Positions 1 to 9,157 are shown, numbered from the stretch's first letter. The stretch: DNA of 34,814 nucleotides from Alcanivorax sp. (GCA_022565695.1 JAIUME010000019.1:1-34814), one strand, 5' to 3'. A program made the numbers and translations. Notes: generated from the sequence alone by a model not told the origin.

Positions 1-23
1 CGCTTCGCTCAGCACACCCTACG
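1..23. repeat. Truncated copy of the dispersed intergenic repeat at the window edge
   Basis: The first 23 bases match the right arm of the repeat found in full at 90-198 and 29431-29539 (core GCTCAGCACACCCTACG), with three bases (GCG) missing from the middle of the arm. The rest of the copy lies outside the window. With degenerate copies at the other edge, this suggests the contig broke at repeats. Confidence 0.7.
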
Positions 24-89
24 GGGCTTTGAAAATCATCTTTCGTTGTGGGTGCGTGGGGTGTGCGTGGGGGTGGTGGCTGTTGGGGT

Positions 90-198
90 GTAGGGTGTGC
101 TGAGCATGGCGAAGCGCACCGGTTGTGTCAGTTCATTGCCGGGCTTTGGTGTGCGCTGAGGGCTTTTGGTGCGCTTCGCTGTGCTCAGCACACCCTAC
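90..198. repeat. 109-nt dispersed repeat with 31-nt inverted arms
   Basis: Left arm 90-120 and right arm 168-198 are inverted copies of each other, matching at 29 of 31 positions by eye. They enclose a 47-nt spacer. The same arms and a spacer of identical length and related sequence recur at 29431-29539. It lies in the gap downstream of lapB. As RNA it would fold into a long hairpin. It looks like a REP/MITE-type element without coding capacity; open frames across it are low-complexity and not credible genes. I cannot assign it to a named family. Confidence 0.8.
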
Positions 199-225
199 GG
201 GTGGTGGGTTACGGGTGGTGGGTTA
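198..225. repeat. Perfect 14-nt tandem duplication over the lapB stop
   Basis: The unit CGGGTGGTGGGTTA occurs at 198-211 and again at 212-225 without mismatch. The second copy supplies the lapB stop codon (TAA on the minus strand, 223-225). The first copy abuts the right arm of the dispersed repeat. Confidence 0.8.
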
Positions 226-1347
226 GGTGGCGGTGGGTGGGGTGCGGAGGGTGGACCAGCTTTTGCAGCCGGGGCATTGCCAGTGGAGTTTGCGGGCTTT
301 GTAGCCGCATTGGGTGCATTGGTAGCGGGGGGTGTCGTTGGCCAGGCGGGCGTTCAGGGTGCGGAGGATGTCGAGGCTGTCGGTCTGTTCCAGCGCGGCC
401 ATTTCGCTGAGGCCGTGCAGTGAGGGGTAGCGTTTGAGGTACTGGCCGAGGAATTGGCTGGCCTCTTGTTGACCGCCCCGCTCTTTCAATTGCTGGATTA
501 ACCGGCTCAGGACGGCGCCGGAGGGCTGGTCCAGGCTTGCGTCCAGCAGGAGGTCGAACATTTCATCCTGGCGATCCAGTGCGTCGAGACAGGCCTGAAT
601 ATCATCCAGCACCAGTTCAAGGTACTCGCGCCCGTTGCGCAGGCGGAGGAAGGCACGCAGGGCGCTGGCGTGGTTGCCGGCGGCCAGCTCGAGGCGGCCC
701 TTGAGGAGGCTGGCGCGGGCGCTGCCGGGGTCGAAGGTCAATGCGCGGCGCAGCAGACGGCGCCGGGGGTTGAGTTCGTCGTTGCCTCGCAGGCTGTCGG
801 CCAGTTCGCAGCAATAGTGCGCCAGGATGGGTGCCACAGTGCTGTCGCGGGGCAGCAGGCGCTCGCCAATCGCCAGGGCGCTGTGCCAGTCGCGCTCCTG
901 CTCGTACAGGGACATCAGGTGACGCATCGCCAGCTGTGAGTGGTGGCTGCCCACATCCACCATATGCAGCAGGACATGCTCGGCGCGATCCAGCAGGCCG
1001 GCGGCCAGGAAGTCCCGCGCCAGTTCCAGCTCCACGTCTTCGCGCACGTTTTCCGGCAAGGCGCCGTTGTCGAGCATTCGCTGGTGGATACGGGTGGCCC
1101 GATCCACTTCGCCGCGCTTGCGGAACAGGCGGCCCATGGCCAGGTGGGTGTCGACGGTATCCGGGTCGGTATCGCGGTTGCTCATCAGTGCGTCGATGGC
1201 ATGGTCCGGCTGGCTGCTGAGGCCATAATTCAGGCCGCCCTTGCGGCGCACGCGGCGGCGACGACGGTTTTCAAGACGCCCGAGAAAGAACCCGGCGGCG
1301 ATGGCCACGAACAGGACCAGCAGAAGCCACAGGGTGGAGGTATTCAT
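223..1347 (-). CDS. lapB: LapB (YciM), TPR protein controlling lipopolysaccharide assembly
   Basis: This is a 374-residue inner-membrane-anchored TPR protein close to the E. coli length of about 389. In E. coli LapB works with FtsH to control LpxC turnover and so LPS synthesis. The sequence shows an N-terminal membrane helix (residues about 5-22) followed by basic residues (ENRRRRRVRRK), a long TPR-rich middle, and a C-terminal rubredoxin-like metal knuckle with cysteines 344, 347, 358 and 361. ATG at 1347 is preceded by GGTGA about 10 nt upstream, which overlaps the lapA stop; the gap to lapA is 10 nt, so the two are one transcription unit as in E. coli. The 3' end runs into a tandem duplication and the dispersed repeat, so the last residues may vary between strains. 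Identification is firm from the domain layout and the lapA neighbour. Confidence 0.93.
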   Translation of the reverse strand: MNTSTLWLLLVLFVAIAAGFFLGRLENRRRRRVRRKGGLNYGLSSQPDHAIDALMSNRDTDPDTVDTHLAMGRLFRKRGEVDRATRIHQRMLDNGALPENVREDVELELARDFLAAGLLDRAEHVLLHMVDVGSHHSQLAMRHLMSLYEQERDWHSALAIGERLLPRDSTVAPILAHYCCELADSLRGNDELNPRRRLLRRALTFDPGSARASLLKGRLELAAGNHASALRAFLRLRNGREYLELVLDDIQACLDALDRQDEMFDLLLDASLDQPSGAVLSRLIQQLKERGGQQEASQFLGQYLKRYPSLHGLSEMAALEQTDSLDILRTLNARLANDTPRYQCTQCGYKARKLHWQCPGCKSWSTLRTPPTAT

Positions 1348-1357
1348 AGGAAATTAG

Positions 1358-1606
1358 TCACCGGCGTTGACGACGCAGCCTGAAGGCGCCGCTGAGTGCC
1401 AGACCAGCCAACAGGCCGATGGCGAGGCCGCATAGCAGGAAGGCCAACAGCCATTGCCCCAGGGCCGCTGAGGGCTGCCAGGCAACAACCAGCAGATCCA
1501 GCGCTACGGGCTGGGGATTGCCGAGCAGGAACAGTATGCCGGCCAGCAACAGGGTGATGGTGATCAGGACGAGCAGAAGATTCAGCAACCAGCGCACAGA
1601 GCGCAT
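1358..1606 (-). CDS. lapA: LapA domain inner-membrane protein (DUF1049)
   Basis: This small protein of up to 82 residues has two hydrophobic helices (about 6-28 and 42-68) joined by a short loop with QPVALDLLVV, the usual LapA (YciS) signature. It ends in a basic cytoplasmic tail (FRLRRQRR). LapA partners LapB in envelope and LPS homeostasis. The ATG at 1606 has its purine-rich AAAAGG directly against it. The in-frame GTG at 1597 lies at a better distance (about 7-8 nt) from AGGATG, so the true protein may be three residues shorter. It lies between ihfB and lapB in the same direction. Confidence 0.85.
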   Translation of the reverse strand: MRSVRWLLNLLLVLITITLLLAGILFLLGNPQPVALDLLVVAWQPSAALGQWLLAFLLCGLAIGLLAGLALSGAFRLRRQRR

Positions 1607-1641
1607 CCTTTTATGATTCGGGTTGCTGTGAGTGTAGCGTT

Positions 1642-2013
1642 TCAGGTACCGGAAGCAAGCTGCCGGGGATGCTCCTGAAGCGTCTGGATATCGCCCTCGC
1701 CAGCGATCTGGCCGGGGTTATCCTGCATGGCCTGATTCACGCGGTCGCGCAATTCCTTGCCAGGCTTGAAGTGCGGCACATATTTGCCGTGGAGTTCCAC
1801 GGATGCGCCTGTCTTGGGGTTGCGGCCAACACGTGGCGCGCGGAAATGCAGAGAGAAACTGCCGAAGCCGCGAATCTCGATCCGGCCACCGCCAGACAGA
1901 TTATCCGCCATCTCTTCGATCAGCGCCTTGACGGCCAGCTCGACATCTTTGGGTGAGAGTTGTTTCTGACGTGCCGCGATGCGGTCGATCAGTTCTGACT
2001 TGGTTAACGCCAT
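1642..2013 (-). CDS. ihfB: Integration host factor subunit beta
   Basis: IHF beta pairs with IHF alpha to bind and sharply bend DNA in recombination, replication and promoter architecture. The HU/IHF fold is complete: TKSELIDRI at the start, [20 protein letters not shown] in the body, then the beta-arm GRNPKTG and the end motif [15 protein letters not shown]. The normal family ends near residue 94-96. This protein continues for about 28 more polar residues to 123, a tail absent from the E. coli protein. ATG at 2013 follows AGGGA about 8 nt upstream. Its position after rpsA matches E. coli and Pseudomonas, where ihfB follows rpsA. Confidence 0.95.
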   Translation of the reverse strand: MALTKSELIDRIAARQKQLSPKDVELAVKALIEEMADNLSGGGRIEIRGFGSFSLHFRAPRVGRNPKTGASVELHGKYVPHFKPGKELRDRVNQAMQDNPGQIAGEGDIQTLQEHPRQLASGT

Positions 2014-2041
2014 ACTGAATATCCCTGATGATCCCCATGGG

Positions 2042-2089
2042 CGTCCTGCCCGCGCACCGCACGCCGGAGCGTGCGGTGCGTGGAGGACG
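2042..2089 (-). promoter_or_regulatory. Strong GC hairpin between rpsA and ihfB
   Basis: CGCACCGCACGC (2053-2064) and its perfect complement (2069-2080) form a 12-bp stem with a CGGA loop. An outer CGTCCT/AGGACG pair (2042-2047 with 2084-2089) extends it. No T-run follows on either strand, so a plain intrinsic terminator is unlikely. Partial termination, RNA processing or 3'-end protection of the abundant rpsA mRNA fits better. Confidence 0.6.
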
Positions 2090-2092
2090 GCC

Positions 2093-3772
2093 TTACTGGT
2101 CGCTGCCTTCCATTTGTGCCTTGATCAGGTCACCAATGGTTTTCGGAGACTGTGCGTCCGGCTTGGCGTTCAGCTCTTCCACCGACTCGCGCTCGTCTGC
2201 CATGTCCTTGGCGCGAATGGAGAGGCTGATGCCACGGTTCTTACGATCGATAGCGATGATCTTCGCTTCGACGTCGTCGCCGACCTTGAACAGTGTCCCG
2301 GCGTCTTCGACGCGGTCACGGCTGATTTCGCTGGCTTTCAGCAGGCCTTCCACGTTATCCGCCAGTTCGACCGTAACCGTCTTGGCGTCTACTGCGGTGA
2401 CCTTACCGGTAACGATCGCGTTCTTCTCGTTAACAGCAACATACTGAGCAAACGGATCATCTGTCAACTGCTTGATACCCAAGGAAATTCTTTCGCGCTC
2501 TGCATCCACGGAGAGAATCACGGTATCCAGCTCGTCGCCCTTGGCAAATTTGCGCACTGCATCTTCGCCTGCTTCTTCCCAGGAGATGTCAGACAGGTGC
2601 ACCAGGCCGTCGATGCCGCCGTCCAGACCGATGAAGATACCGAAGTCAGTGATCGACTTGATCTTGCCGGAAATGCGGTCGCCCTTGTTGAAGTTGGTTT
2701 CGAAGGCTTCCCACGGGTTGGACATGCACTGCTTGATACCCAGGGAAATACGACGACGCTCCTGGTCGATATCCAGAATCATCACTTCGACTTCGTCGCC
2801 AATGGATACGACTTTGGACGGGTGGATGTTCTTGTTGGTCCAATCCATTTCGGATACGTGGACCAGACCTTCCACACCCTCTTCGATTTCGGCAAAGCAG
2901 CCGTAATCGGTGAGGTTGGTGACCTTGGCCTTGACGCGGGCGCCTTCCGGGTACTTGCCCACGATGTCGTGCCATGGATCTTCGCCCAGCTGCTTGAGGC
3001 CGAGGGAGACACGCATCTTGTCGCGGTCAAACTTGAGTACCTTGACTTCGATTTCCTGGCCCACTTCCACGATTTCGCTCGGATGCTTGATGCGCTTCCA
3101 GGCCATATCGGTGATGTGCAGCAGGCCGTCGATGCCACCCAGGTCGACAAACGCGCCGTAGTCGGTGAGGTTCTTGACGATACCTTTGACAACCATGCCT
3201 TCCTGCAGGGATTCGAGCAGTTGCTCGCGCTCTGCAGAGTGCTCGGCTTCCATGACCGCGCGGCGGGATACCACCACGTTGTTGCGTTTCGGATCGAGTT
3301 TGATGACCTTGAAATCGAGGTCTTTGCCTTCCAGGTGAGCAACGTCGCGCACCGGGCGGATATCCACCAGGGAGCCTGGCAGGAAGGCGCGGATAAGGCC
3401 GATATCGACGGTGAAACCGCCTTTGACCTTGCCGCTGATCTGACCCTTGATGATTTCGTCTTTATCGAATGCCGCTTCCAGATCTGTCCAGATTTCAGCG
3501 CGCTTGGCTTTTTCACGGGACAGACGAGTGAAGCCGAGGCCGTCGTCGATAGCGTCTACCGCTACTTCGACTTCGTCGCCAACGGCGGTTTCGAGCTCGC
3601 CGGCTTCACTGAGAAATTCTTCGCGCGGGATAATCCCTTCGGATTTAAGGCCGGCGTTTACGGTTACCCAGTCGTTGTCGATGGCGACAACAGTGCCGCG
3701 AATGATCGCGCCACGGGCAACATCGAGATCCTGGAGACTGGCTTCAAAAAGATCAGCAAAACTTTCGGTCAT
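2093..3772 (-). CDS. rpsA: 30S ribosomal protein S1
   Basis: S1 binds mRNA on the small ribosomal subunit and helps initiation on structured leaders. The 559-residue protein matches the usual gammaproteobacterial length and holds six S1 (OB-fold) repeats; the repeated GxVxxxTDFGxFVxLxxGxxGLVHxS pattern is clear, for example [17 protein letters not shown] and [18 protein letters not shown]. The start was set at ATG 3772 ([10 protein letters not shown]), which matches E. coli and has AGGT about 8 nt upstream. A 12-residue upstream extension is possible but has no family support. The 125-nt gap to cmk probably carries its own leader and promoter. S1 is known to repress its own translation in E. 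coli. Confidence 0.97.
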   Translation of the reverse strand: MTESFADLFEASLQDLDVARGAIIRGTVVAIDNDWVTVNAGLKSEGIIPREEFLSEAGELETAVGDEVEVAVDAIDDGLGFTRLSREKAKRAEIWTDLEAAFDKDEIIKGQISGKVKGGFTVDIGLIRAFLPGSLVDIRPVRDVAHLEGKDLDFKVIKLDPKRNNVVVSRRAVMEAEHSAEREQLLESLQEGMVVKGIVKNLTDYGAFVDLGGIDGLLHITDMAWKRIKHPSEIVEVGQEIEVKVLKFDRDKMRVSLGLKQLGEDPWHDIVGKYPEGARVKAKVTNLTDYGCFAEIEEGVEGLVHVSEMDWTNKNIHPSKVVSIGDEVEVMILDIDQERRRISLGIKQCMSNPWEAFETNFNKGDRISGKIKSITDFGIFIGLDGGIDGLVHLSDISWEEAGEDAVRKFAKGDELDTVILSVDAERERISLGIKQLTDDPFAQYVAVNEKNAIVTGKVTAVDAKTVTVELADNVEGLLKASEISRDRVEDAGTLFKVGDDVEAKIIAIDRKNRGISLSIRAKDMADERESVEELNAKPDAQSPKTIGDLIKAQMEGSDQ

Positions 3773-3841
3773 GTGTGAGTACCTGTAAGGTGTATTTCGC
3801 CATGGCAACCAGTAGACATGGGCAGCTTGAAGTCAGATTAA

Positions 3842-3877
3842 CCGTTGGCCTTACTGGTTTACATTTGCAGCCAACGG
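3842..3877 (-). promoter_or_regulatory. Inverted repeat in the cmk-rpsA gap (rpsA leader candidate)
   Basis: CCGTTGGC at 3842-3849 is complementary to GCCAACGG at 3870-3877, with a 20-nt A/T-richer loop. It lies in the 125-nt gap between the cmk stop and the rpsA start. It could shape the rpsA leader, where S1 autoregulation acts in E. coli, or act as a weak cmk 3' hairpin. No T-run follows. Confidence 0.35.
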
Positions 3878-3897
3878 GCAATCACCCGCAACGGTGT

Positions 3898-4581
3898 TCA
3901 TGCCGACTGGACGAGCGCTCGTCGTGCGGCTTCATCGAGGATCCGGTTGACCACGTCATCAATGCTCATTTCTGTGCTATCGATCACGATTGCATCGTCG
4001 GCGGGCTTCAAAGGCGCCACTTCACGCTGCATATCACGGTCATCCCGGGCGCGGATGTCCTCAATGAGGGCCGGGAGGGTAGCACCAAAGCCCTTTTCCT
4101 TCAACTGCTTATAGCGCCGCCGGCCGCGCTCTTCAGCGCTGGCGGTGAGGAATATCTTGAGGGGGGCGGCGGTAAACACCACGGTGCCCATGTCACGGCC
4201 ATCGGCCACCAGGCCCGGCGCCTCGGCGAAATCCCGCTGACGGGCCAGCAAGGCGTCGCGTACCGGCTGCAGGATCGCCACCCGGGAGGCCAGCTCACCC
4301 ACCCGCTCATCGCGGATTTCCCGGCTCACATCCTCGCCATTGAGGCAGACCAGGGTGTCGCCGTTGCGCTCGCGGAAGCTCACCGGCAGGCGCTGGGCCA
4401 GCACTTCCAGGGCTGCTTCGTCGTCCAGCGCCACACCCTGCTGCTCGGCATGGTAGCCCAGCACCCGGTAGAGCGCGCCGGAATCCAGCAGATGCCAGCC
4501 CAGGCGGCCCGCAACGATGCGGGCCACGGTGCCCTTGCCTGAGGAGGACGGGCCGTCGATGGCGAGGATCGGCGCCGTCAT
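3898..4581 (-). CDS. cmk: Cytidylate kinase
   Basis: Cmk phosphorylates CMP and dCMP with ATP to give CDP and dCDP, recycling pyrimidine nucleotides. The protein is 227 residues from ATG 4581 ([11 protein letters not shown]). It shows the P-loop GPSSSGKGT, the LDSGALYR substrate loop, the [12 protein letters not shown] motif and the R-rich lid with [10 protein letters not shown]. The ATG overlaps the aroA stop by four bases (ATGA, 4578-4581), so it is probably translationally coupled to the tyrA-aroA gene. An upstream extension to 4656 would overlap aroA and lacks family support. The same aroA-cmk-rpsA order occurs widely in Proteobacteria. Confidence 0.96.
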   Translation of the reverse strand: MTAPILAIDGPSSSGKGTVARIVAGRLGWHLLDSGALYRVLGYHAEQQGVALDDEAALEVLAQRLPVSFRERNGDTLVCLNGEDVSREIRDERVGELASRVAILQPVRDALLARQRDFAEAPGLVADGRDMGTVVFTAAPLKIFLTASAEERGRRRYKQLKEKGFGATLPALIEDIRARDDRDMQREVAPLKPADDAIVIDSTEMSIDDVVNRILDEAARRALVQSA

Positions 4582-6854
4582 GCCACCACCAACTGCAGCC
4601 CGGCCCGGGCGGCAAGTTCGGCAAAGCCAGGGAACGAGGTGGCCACATTGGCGCAATCATGGATGCGTATCTCGCCACTGGCGCGCAGGGCGGCCATGGC
4701 GAAGCTCATGGCGATACGGTGATCCCCATGGCTCTGGATCTCGCCGCCGGTGAAGGCGGCATTGCCCTGCCCTGCCCCGCGGATGCGGATACCGTCCGGG
4801 TAGACCTCGGCATCGACGCCCAGGGCCAGCAGCCCGTCGGCCATCACCTGGATACGGTCGGACTCCTTGACGCGCAGCTCTTCCGCGCCATGCAGGATGG
4901 TCTCCCCATCGGCACAGGCCGCCGCCACGAACAGCACCGGGAACTCGTCAATCGCCAGCGGCACCAGGTGCTCGGGGATGACGATGCCTTTCAGGGGGGC
5001 GCTCCTGACGCGCAGATCGGCCACGGGCTCGCCGCCCGCATCACGCTCGTTTTCCACAGTGATGTCAGCACCCATCAGGCGCAGGATGTCGATCACGCCG
5101 GTGCGGGTCGGGTTGATGCCCACGTGGGGCAGCAGCAATTCGGAGCCCGGCGCGATGGAGGCCGCCACCAGGAAGAATGCAGCGGAGGAGATATCCGCCG
5201 GCACGTCCAGATGACAGGCGCGCAGTGTGCCACCGCCGCTCAGGGTCACGCTGGCGCCGTCGCGCTGTACGGCATAGCCGAAGCCGGCCAGCATGCGCTC
5301 GGTGTGGTCGCGGGTCGGTGCCGGCTCGGTCACCCGGGTCTCGCCTTCGGCATAGAGCCCGGCCAGCAGGATGGCAGATTTCACCTGGGCGGAGGCCACC
5401 GGCAGGTCATAGTCGATGCCCTTGAGGGCCTTGCCGCCACGAATCCGTACCGGCGGCGTGCCTTTGCCGCCGCTGTCGGTGGTGCTGACCGCCGCACCCA
5501 TATCGCGCAGTGGCCGTGCCACGCGCTCCATGGGGCGCTGGGACAGCGACGCGTCGCCGGTCAGCTCACAGTCAAACGGTTGCCCGGCCAGCAGCCCCAT
5601 CAGCAGCCGCATGGAGGTGCCGGAGTTGCCCATATACAGGCTGCGGGACGGTGCTTGCAGACCCTGCAGGCCGACCCCGTGAATGCGCACCCGGCCCGCA
5701 TGCGGGCCTTCGATGACCACGCCCAGATCGCGGAAGGTCTGCAGGGTCGCCAGGGCATCTTCCCCTTCCAGGAAACCTTCCACCTCGGTCACGCCCTCTG
5801 CCAGGGCGCCGAGCATGATGGATCGGTGGGAAATGGATTTGTCGCCGGGCACTCGGGCCTGGCCGCTCAACTGTGCGCCGGGCTGGACAACAAAAACCGG
5901 GTTTGCGGCGTTCTCTGAACCCGTGCGCTGTGAATCAGTGTTCATGGCTTGCTCGGCATAGATATGTGTATAAGAGGTGCGGGCATTCATGGCCAGAAAC
6001 CGGGCGCGGGCACTGTTGGCCCGGGTCATGACGCCCAGCAGGGCATCGCTGTCGCCTGCTGCCACCGCGTCGCGGAAGCGCGCCAGGCCCGCTGCAAACA
6101 GATCGGTTGCGGCCAGTACGGCATCCCGGTTTTCGGTAAAAATGTCATGCCACATCACCGGATCGCTGGACGCGATGCGGGTAAAGTCCCGAAAACCGCC
6201 GGCAGCATACCGGAAGATCTCGGTGGAGTCGCCTTGGCGGGCCAATGTGTCTACCAGGGAGAAGGCCAGCAGGTGCGGCAGGTGGCTGGTTTCCGCCAGC
6301 ACCCGGTCGTGCTCGTCCGGGCGCATGGTCAGCACTTCCGCGCCGACGCGGGTCCACATCTGGCGCACCACCAGTGTCGCGGCCGGGTCTGTCTCGGGCG
6401 TGGGCGTGAGAATCACGCGGTGGCGTTCGTACAGGGCCGCATCGGCGGCGTCGACACCGCTTTTTTCCTTGCCGGCAATCGGGTGGCCGGGCACAAAGCG
6501 CGAGCGATGCGCGCCCAGCTGCGCCCGGGCGGCGTCGATCACTGCGCCTTTGACGCTGCCGCCATCGGTGATGACCACGCCGGGGGCCAGGCCGGGGGCC
6601 ATGGCGGCAAAGGTGTCTGCCATGGCCGATACCGGCACGGCAACAAACACCAGATCAGCGCCGTCCACCGCCTTGGCCAGATCCTGATATCCGGCATCGA
6701 TCAAGCCCAGTGCCAGACCGCGCTCCAGGGTGCGCGCCGAACGGCCGCCCGCAACGATGCTGTCCGCCAGTCCCCGTGCACGCAGCGCCGCTGCCAGTGA
6801 GCCGCCAATCAGGCCCAGGCCGATAATCGCGACTTTGCGGAACGCGCTGCTCAT
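4578..6854 (-). CDS. tyrA-aroA: Fused prephenate dehydrogenase / EPSP synthase
   Basis: One 758-residue chain carries two enzymes. Residues about 1-300 are prephenate dehydrogenase (tyrosine branch): the NAD motif GLGLIGGS at 13-20, [12 protein letters not shown] near 122-133 and the [11 protein letters not shown] helix. Residues about 322-758 are EPSP synthase (shikimate pathway): GDKS 337-340, GNSGT 409-413, SAQVK 488-492, RDHTE 515-519 and NPTR 581-584. These match the four motif types I know for class II EPSP synthases. The linker (about 290-320) is polar and contains Met304. The start ATG at 6854 overlaps the hisC stop by ATGA. The same fusion is known in Pseudomonas, so it is a lineage trait rather than an assembly error. 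Confidence 0.95.
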   Translation of the reverse strand: MSSAFRKVAIIGLGLIGGSLAAALRARGLADSIVAGGRSARTLERGLALGLIDAGYQDLAKAVDGADLVFVAVPVSAMADTFAAMAPGLAPGVVITDGGSVKGAVIDAARAQLGAHRSRFVPGHPIAGKEKSGVDAADAALYERHRVILTPTPETDPAATLVVRQMWTRVGAEVLTMRPDEHDRVLAETSHLPHLLAFSLVDTLARQGDSTEIFRYAAGGFRDFTRIASSDPVMWHDIFTENRDAVLAATDLFAAGLARFRDAVAAGDSDALLGVMTRANSARARFLAMNARTSYTHIYAEQAMNTDSQRTGSENAANPVFVVQPGAQLSGQARVPGDKSISHRSIMLGALAEGVTEVEGFLEGEDALATLQTFRDLGVVIEGPHAGRVRIHGVGLQGLQAPSRSLYMGNSGTSMRLLMGLLAGQPFDCELTGDASLSQRPMERVARPLRDMGAAVSTTDSGGKGTPPVRIRGGKALKGIDYDLPVASAQVKSAILLAGLYAEGETRVTEPAPTRDHTERMLAGFGYAVQRDGASVTLSGGGTLRACHLDVPADISSAAFFLVAASIAPGSELLLPHVGINPTRTGVIDILRLMGADITVENERDAGGEPVADLRVRSAPLKGIVIPEHLVPLAIDEFPVLFVAAACADGETILHGAEELRVKESDRIQVMADGLLALGVDAEVYPDGIRIRGAGQGNAAFTGGEIQSHGDHRIAMSFAMAALRASGEIRIHDCANVATSFPGFAELAARAGLQLVVA

Positions 6855-7948
6855 CCAAGCACCTCGCCCAGGGCCTCGATAAAGCGCTCGTTTTCCTCCG
6901 GCAGGCCGATGGACACACGCAGGTGGTCGGGCATGCCATAGGCCGCAATGGGACGCACGATCACGCCCTCGCGCAGCAGCGCTTCGTAGATCGGCATGGC
7001 CTCACGACCGCAGTCGAAGGCAATGAAGTTGGCCACGGAAGGAATATAGGACAGCCCCAACTGCTCCAGACCTTCCGCCACCTGCGCCAGCCCGCTGGTA
7101 TTGAGATCGCGGCTGTGCTCCAGAAAATCCTCATCGTCCAGTGCGGCTTCCGCCGCTGCCAGCGCCAGGCTGTTGCAGTTGAAGGGCTGCCGCACGCGAT
7201 TGAGGACTTCGGCGATATCGAGGCTGGAGACGCTGTAGCCGACGCGCAGGCCGGACAGGCCATAGGCCTTGGAGAAGGTGCGCGCGACGATCAGGTTCGG
7301 ATGTGCCGCCAGGCGGGACACGCCATTGGGGTAAGCGCTTTCCTCGACATACTCGAAGTAGGCCTCATCCAGCACCACCAACACGTCCTTCGGTACCCGT
7401 GCCAGAAACCGGTCCAGCGCAGACGCAGTAACCCAGGTCCCTGTGGGATTGTTCGGGTTGGCGATGAAGACAATGCGGGTGCGCTCGGTGATCGCCGCCA
7501 GCATGGCATCCAGATCATGCCCGTAGTCCTTGGCGGGCACCGGCAGCGGTTTGGCCGAACAGGCCATGGTCACCAGCGGATAGACCGCAAAGGCGTGCTG
7601 ACTGAACACCACCTCGTCGTCTGCACACAGCCAGCCACGGGCTACCAGTTCGAGAATATCGTTGGAACCATTGCCCAGGCTGATCTGTGCGGCACGCACA
7701 CCCAGTCGTTCTGCCAGTGCCGCCTTCAGGCGATAGCCGGAGCCATCCGGGTAGCGATGCATGTTCTCCAGCGCCGCGCGCGCGGCTGCCAGTGCCCGGG
7801 GGCTCGGACCCAGGGGGTTCTCGTTGCTGGCGAGCTTGACGATATTGGAGATGCCCAGCTCGCGCTCCAGCTCTTCGATGGGCTTGCCGGGCTGATAGGG
7901 CTTGAGCTGCTGCACGCCAGCAGTGGATAACGAAATAAAATCAGCCAT
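6851..7948 (-). CDS. hisC: Histidinol-phosphate / aromatic aminotransferase
   Basis: This is a 365-residue PLP-dependent fold-type I aminotransferase. It carries LASNENPLGPSP near the N terminus, IANPNNPTGTW in the middle, VVLDEAYFEY, and the PLP-lysine motif TFSKAYGLSGLRVGY. HisC makes histidinol phosphate. Copies between pheA and tyrA, as here, are thought to serve aromatic amino acid transamination, so it may act on phenylpyruvate and 4-hydroxyphenylpyruvate (inference from context). The start is ATG 7948 (MADFISLS), with GGAG about 9 nt upstream; an extension to 8032 has no family support. It is translationally linked to tyrA-aroA by an ATGA overlap and separated from pheA by 120 nt. Confidence 0.93.
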   Translation of the reverse strand: MADFISLSTAGVQQLKPYQPGKPIEELERELGISNIVKLASNENPLGPSPRALAAARAALENMHRYPDGSGYRLKAALAERLGVRAAQISLGNGSNDILELVARGWLCADDEVVFSQHAFAVYPLVTMACSAKPLPVPAKDYGHDLDAMLAAITERTRIVFIANPNNPTGTWVTASALDRFLARVPKDVLVVLDEAYFEYVEESAYPNGVSRLAAHPNLIVARTFSKAYGLSGLRVGYSVSSLDIAEVLNRVRQPFNCNSLALAAAEAALDDEDFLEHSRDLNTSGLAQVAEGLEQLGLSYIPSVANFIAFDCGREAMPIYEALLREGVIVRPIAAYGMPDHLRVSIGLPEENERFIEALGEVLG

Positions 7949-8068
7949 GTCGAATCGCTCCGCGACAACCCCGCGCCATAGGCAGGGCTCCCGAAAACAT
8001 CTGTTTGCGTCGGTATGGGCGGGACACTGCACGCACTCCCGCCCCAGAGATTATTGTGTCGCCAGCCG

Positions 8069-9157
8069 TCAGATTACCGCTTTCGGGTAGGAACCGAGAA
8101 ACCGGATATCCAGGGCTTCGCCTTCCAGGCTCTCCAGGACGCGCTGTACTGCGGCGTCATCCTTGTGGCCTTCGAAGTCGATAAAGAATACGTAACTCCA
8201 GTTGCCGCTGCGTGAGGGGCGTGATTCGACGCGGGTCAGATCCACGCCCTGCTCCATGAACGGCTTGAGCACATGGTACAAGGCGCCGGGGCGATTCTTC
8301 ATCCGCACCAGCAGGCTGGTCTTGTCCTGCCCTGAAGGCGGCGTCTCGCGGCGACCGATAATGATGAACCGGGTGGTGTTGTCGGGCCGGTCTTCCACGT
8401 TATTGCGCAGAATTTTCAGGCCGTAGATTTCAGCGGCGGTTTCACCGGCGATGGCGGCGGCATTCCACTCGTCCTTGAGGCGGCGCGCCGCCTGGGCGTT
8501 GGAGCTGACGGCCACGCGCTCGGCGTGAGGCATGTGCGCATCCAGCCACTTGCGGCATTGCGCCAGGGTCTGCTGGTGTGAGTAGATCCGGGAGATGCTT
8601 TTCTCCTGGGTGTTCTCGCCCACCAGCAGGTGGTGATGAATGCGCAGCTCCACTTCACCACAAATCTTCAGGGACGAATCCATGAAGCTGTCCAGGGTGT
8701 GATTGACCACGCCCTCGGTGGAATTTTCCACCGGCACGACGCCGTAATGCACCGCGCCGGATTCCACTTCGCGGAACACTTCATCAATGGCGCCCATGGG
8801 CACCGTGTCGACAGCGTGGCCGAAATGTTTCAGTGCCGCCTGCTGGGTAAAGGTGCCTTCCGGCCCGAGAAACGCGACTTTGGTGCGCTGCTCCAGCGCC
8901 AGACACGCGGACATGATTTCACGAAACAGGCGCGCGACGGTTTCGCCATCCAGCGGGCCGGTATTGCGCTCCTTGACGCGACGCAGGATCTGCGCCTCGC
9001 GCTCGGGGCGATAGAACACGGCATTGCCATCTTCCACCAGCTTCACATCCGCGACTTGCCTGGCGAGCCGGGCACGCTCGTTGAGCAGCTGTTGCAGCTG
9101 ATCATCCAGCGCGTCGATATGCTGGCGAAGTTGGTCGAGGGTCAGATCATCAGCCAT
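8069..9157 (-). CDS. pheA: Bifunctional chorismate mutase / prephenate dehydratase (P-protein)
   Basis: It converts chorismate to prephenate and then phenylpyruvate, the entry to phenylalanine. The 362-residue chain has an AroQ chorismate mutase helical domain (about 1-90, LDQLRQHIDALDDQLQQLL), a prephenate dehydratase domain starting at VAFLGPEGTFTQ, and a C-terminal ACT domain with RPGALYHVL and ESRPSR. The last two are the phenylalanine-binding motifs, so feedback inhibition is likely. ATG 9157 is preferred; a TTG four codons upstream is possible. Its 5' end overlaps the serC stop by 8 nt, which suggests coupling. Confidence 0.96.
   Translation of the reverse strand: MADDLTLDQLRQHIDALDDQLQQLLNERARLARQVADVKLVEDGNAVFYRPEREAQILRRVKERNTGPLDGETVARLFREIMSACLALEQRTKVAFLGPEGTFTQQAALKHFGHAVDTVPMGAIDEVFREVESGAVHYGVVPVENSTEGVVNHTLDSFMDSSLKICGEVELRIHHHLLVGENTQEKSISRIYSHQQTLAQCRKWLDAHMPHAERVAVSSNAQAARRLKDEWNAAAIAGETAAEIYGLKILRNNVEDRPDNTTRFIIIGRRETPPSGQDKTSLLVRMKNRPGALYHVLKPFMEQGVDLTRVESRPSRSGNWSYVFFIDFEGHKDDAAVQRVLESLEGEALDIRFLGSYPKAVI

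Noticed and set aside
48-410. Small Gly/Trp/Cys-rich open frames in the repeat region
   Set aside because: They translate the dispersed repeat and the lapB antisense strand. Similar peptides arise from any copy of such repeats.
1979-3778. 599-residue open frame opposite rpsA
   Set aside because: It is the antisense shadow of the S1 gene; GC-rich third positions keep the frame open. No recognisable domain and no ribosome site.
4582-4656. Longer start of cmk at 4656
   Set aside because: It would overlap aroA by 79 nt and add residues with no family match; the ATGA overlap start is typical.
5628-5642. Glyphosate-tolerant EPSP synthase from class II motifs
   Set aside because: The key residue in GNSGT is glycine, not the alanine of CP4, so tolerance cannot be claimed.
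4659-5918. 419-residue open frame opposite the AroA domain
   Set aside because: Antisense shadow of tyrA-aroA with no family features.
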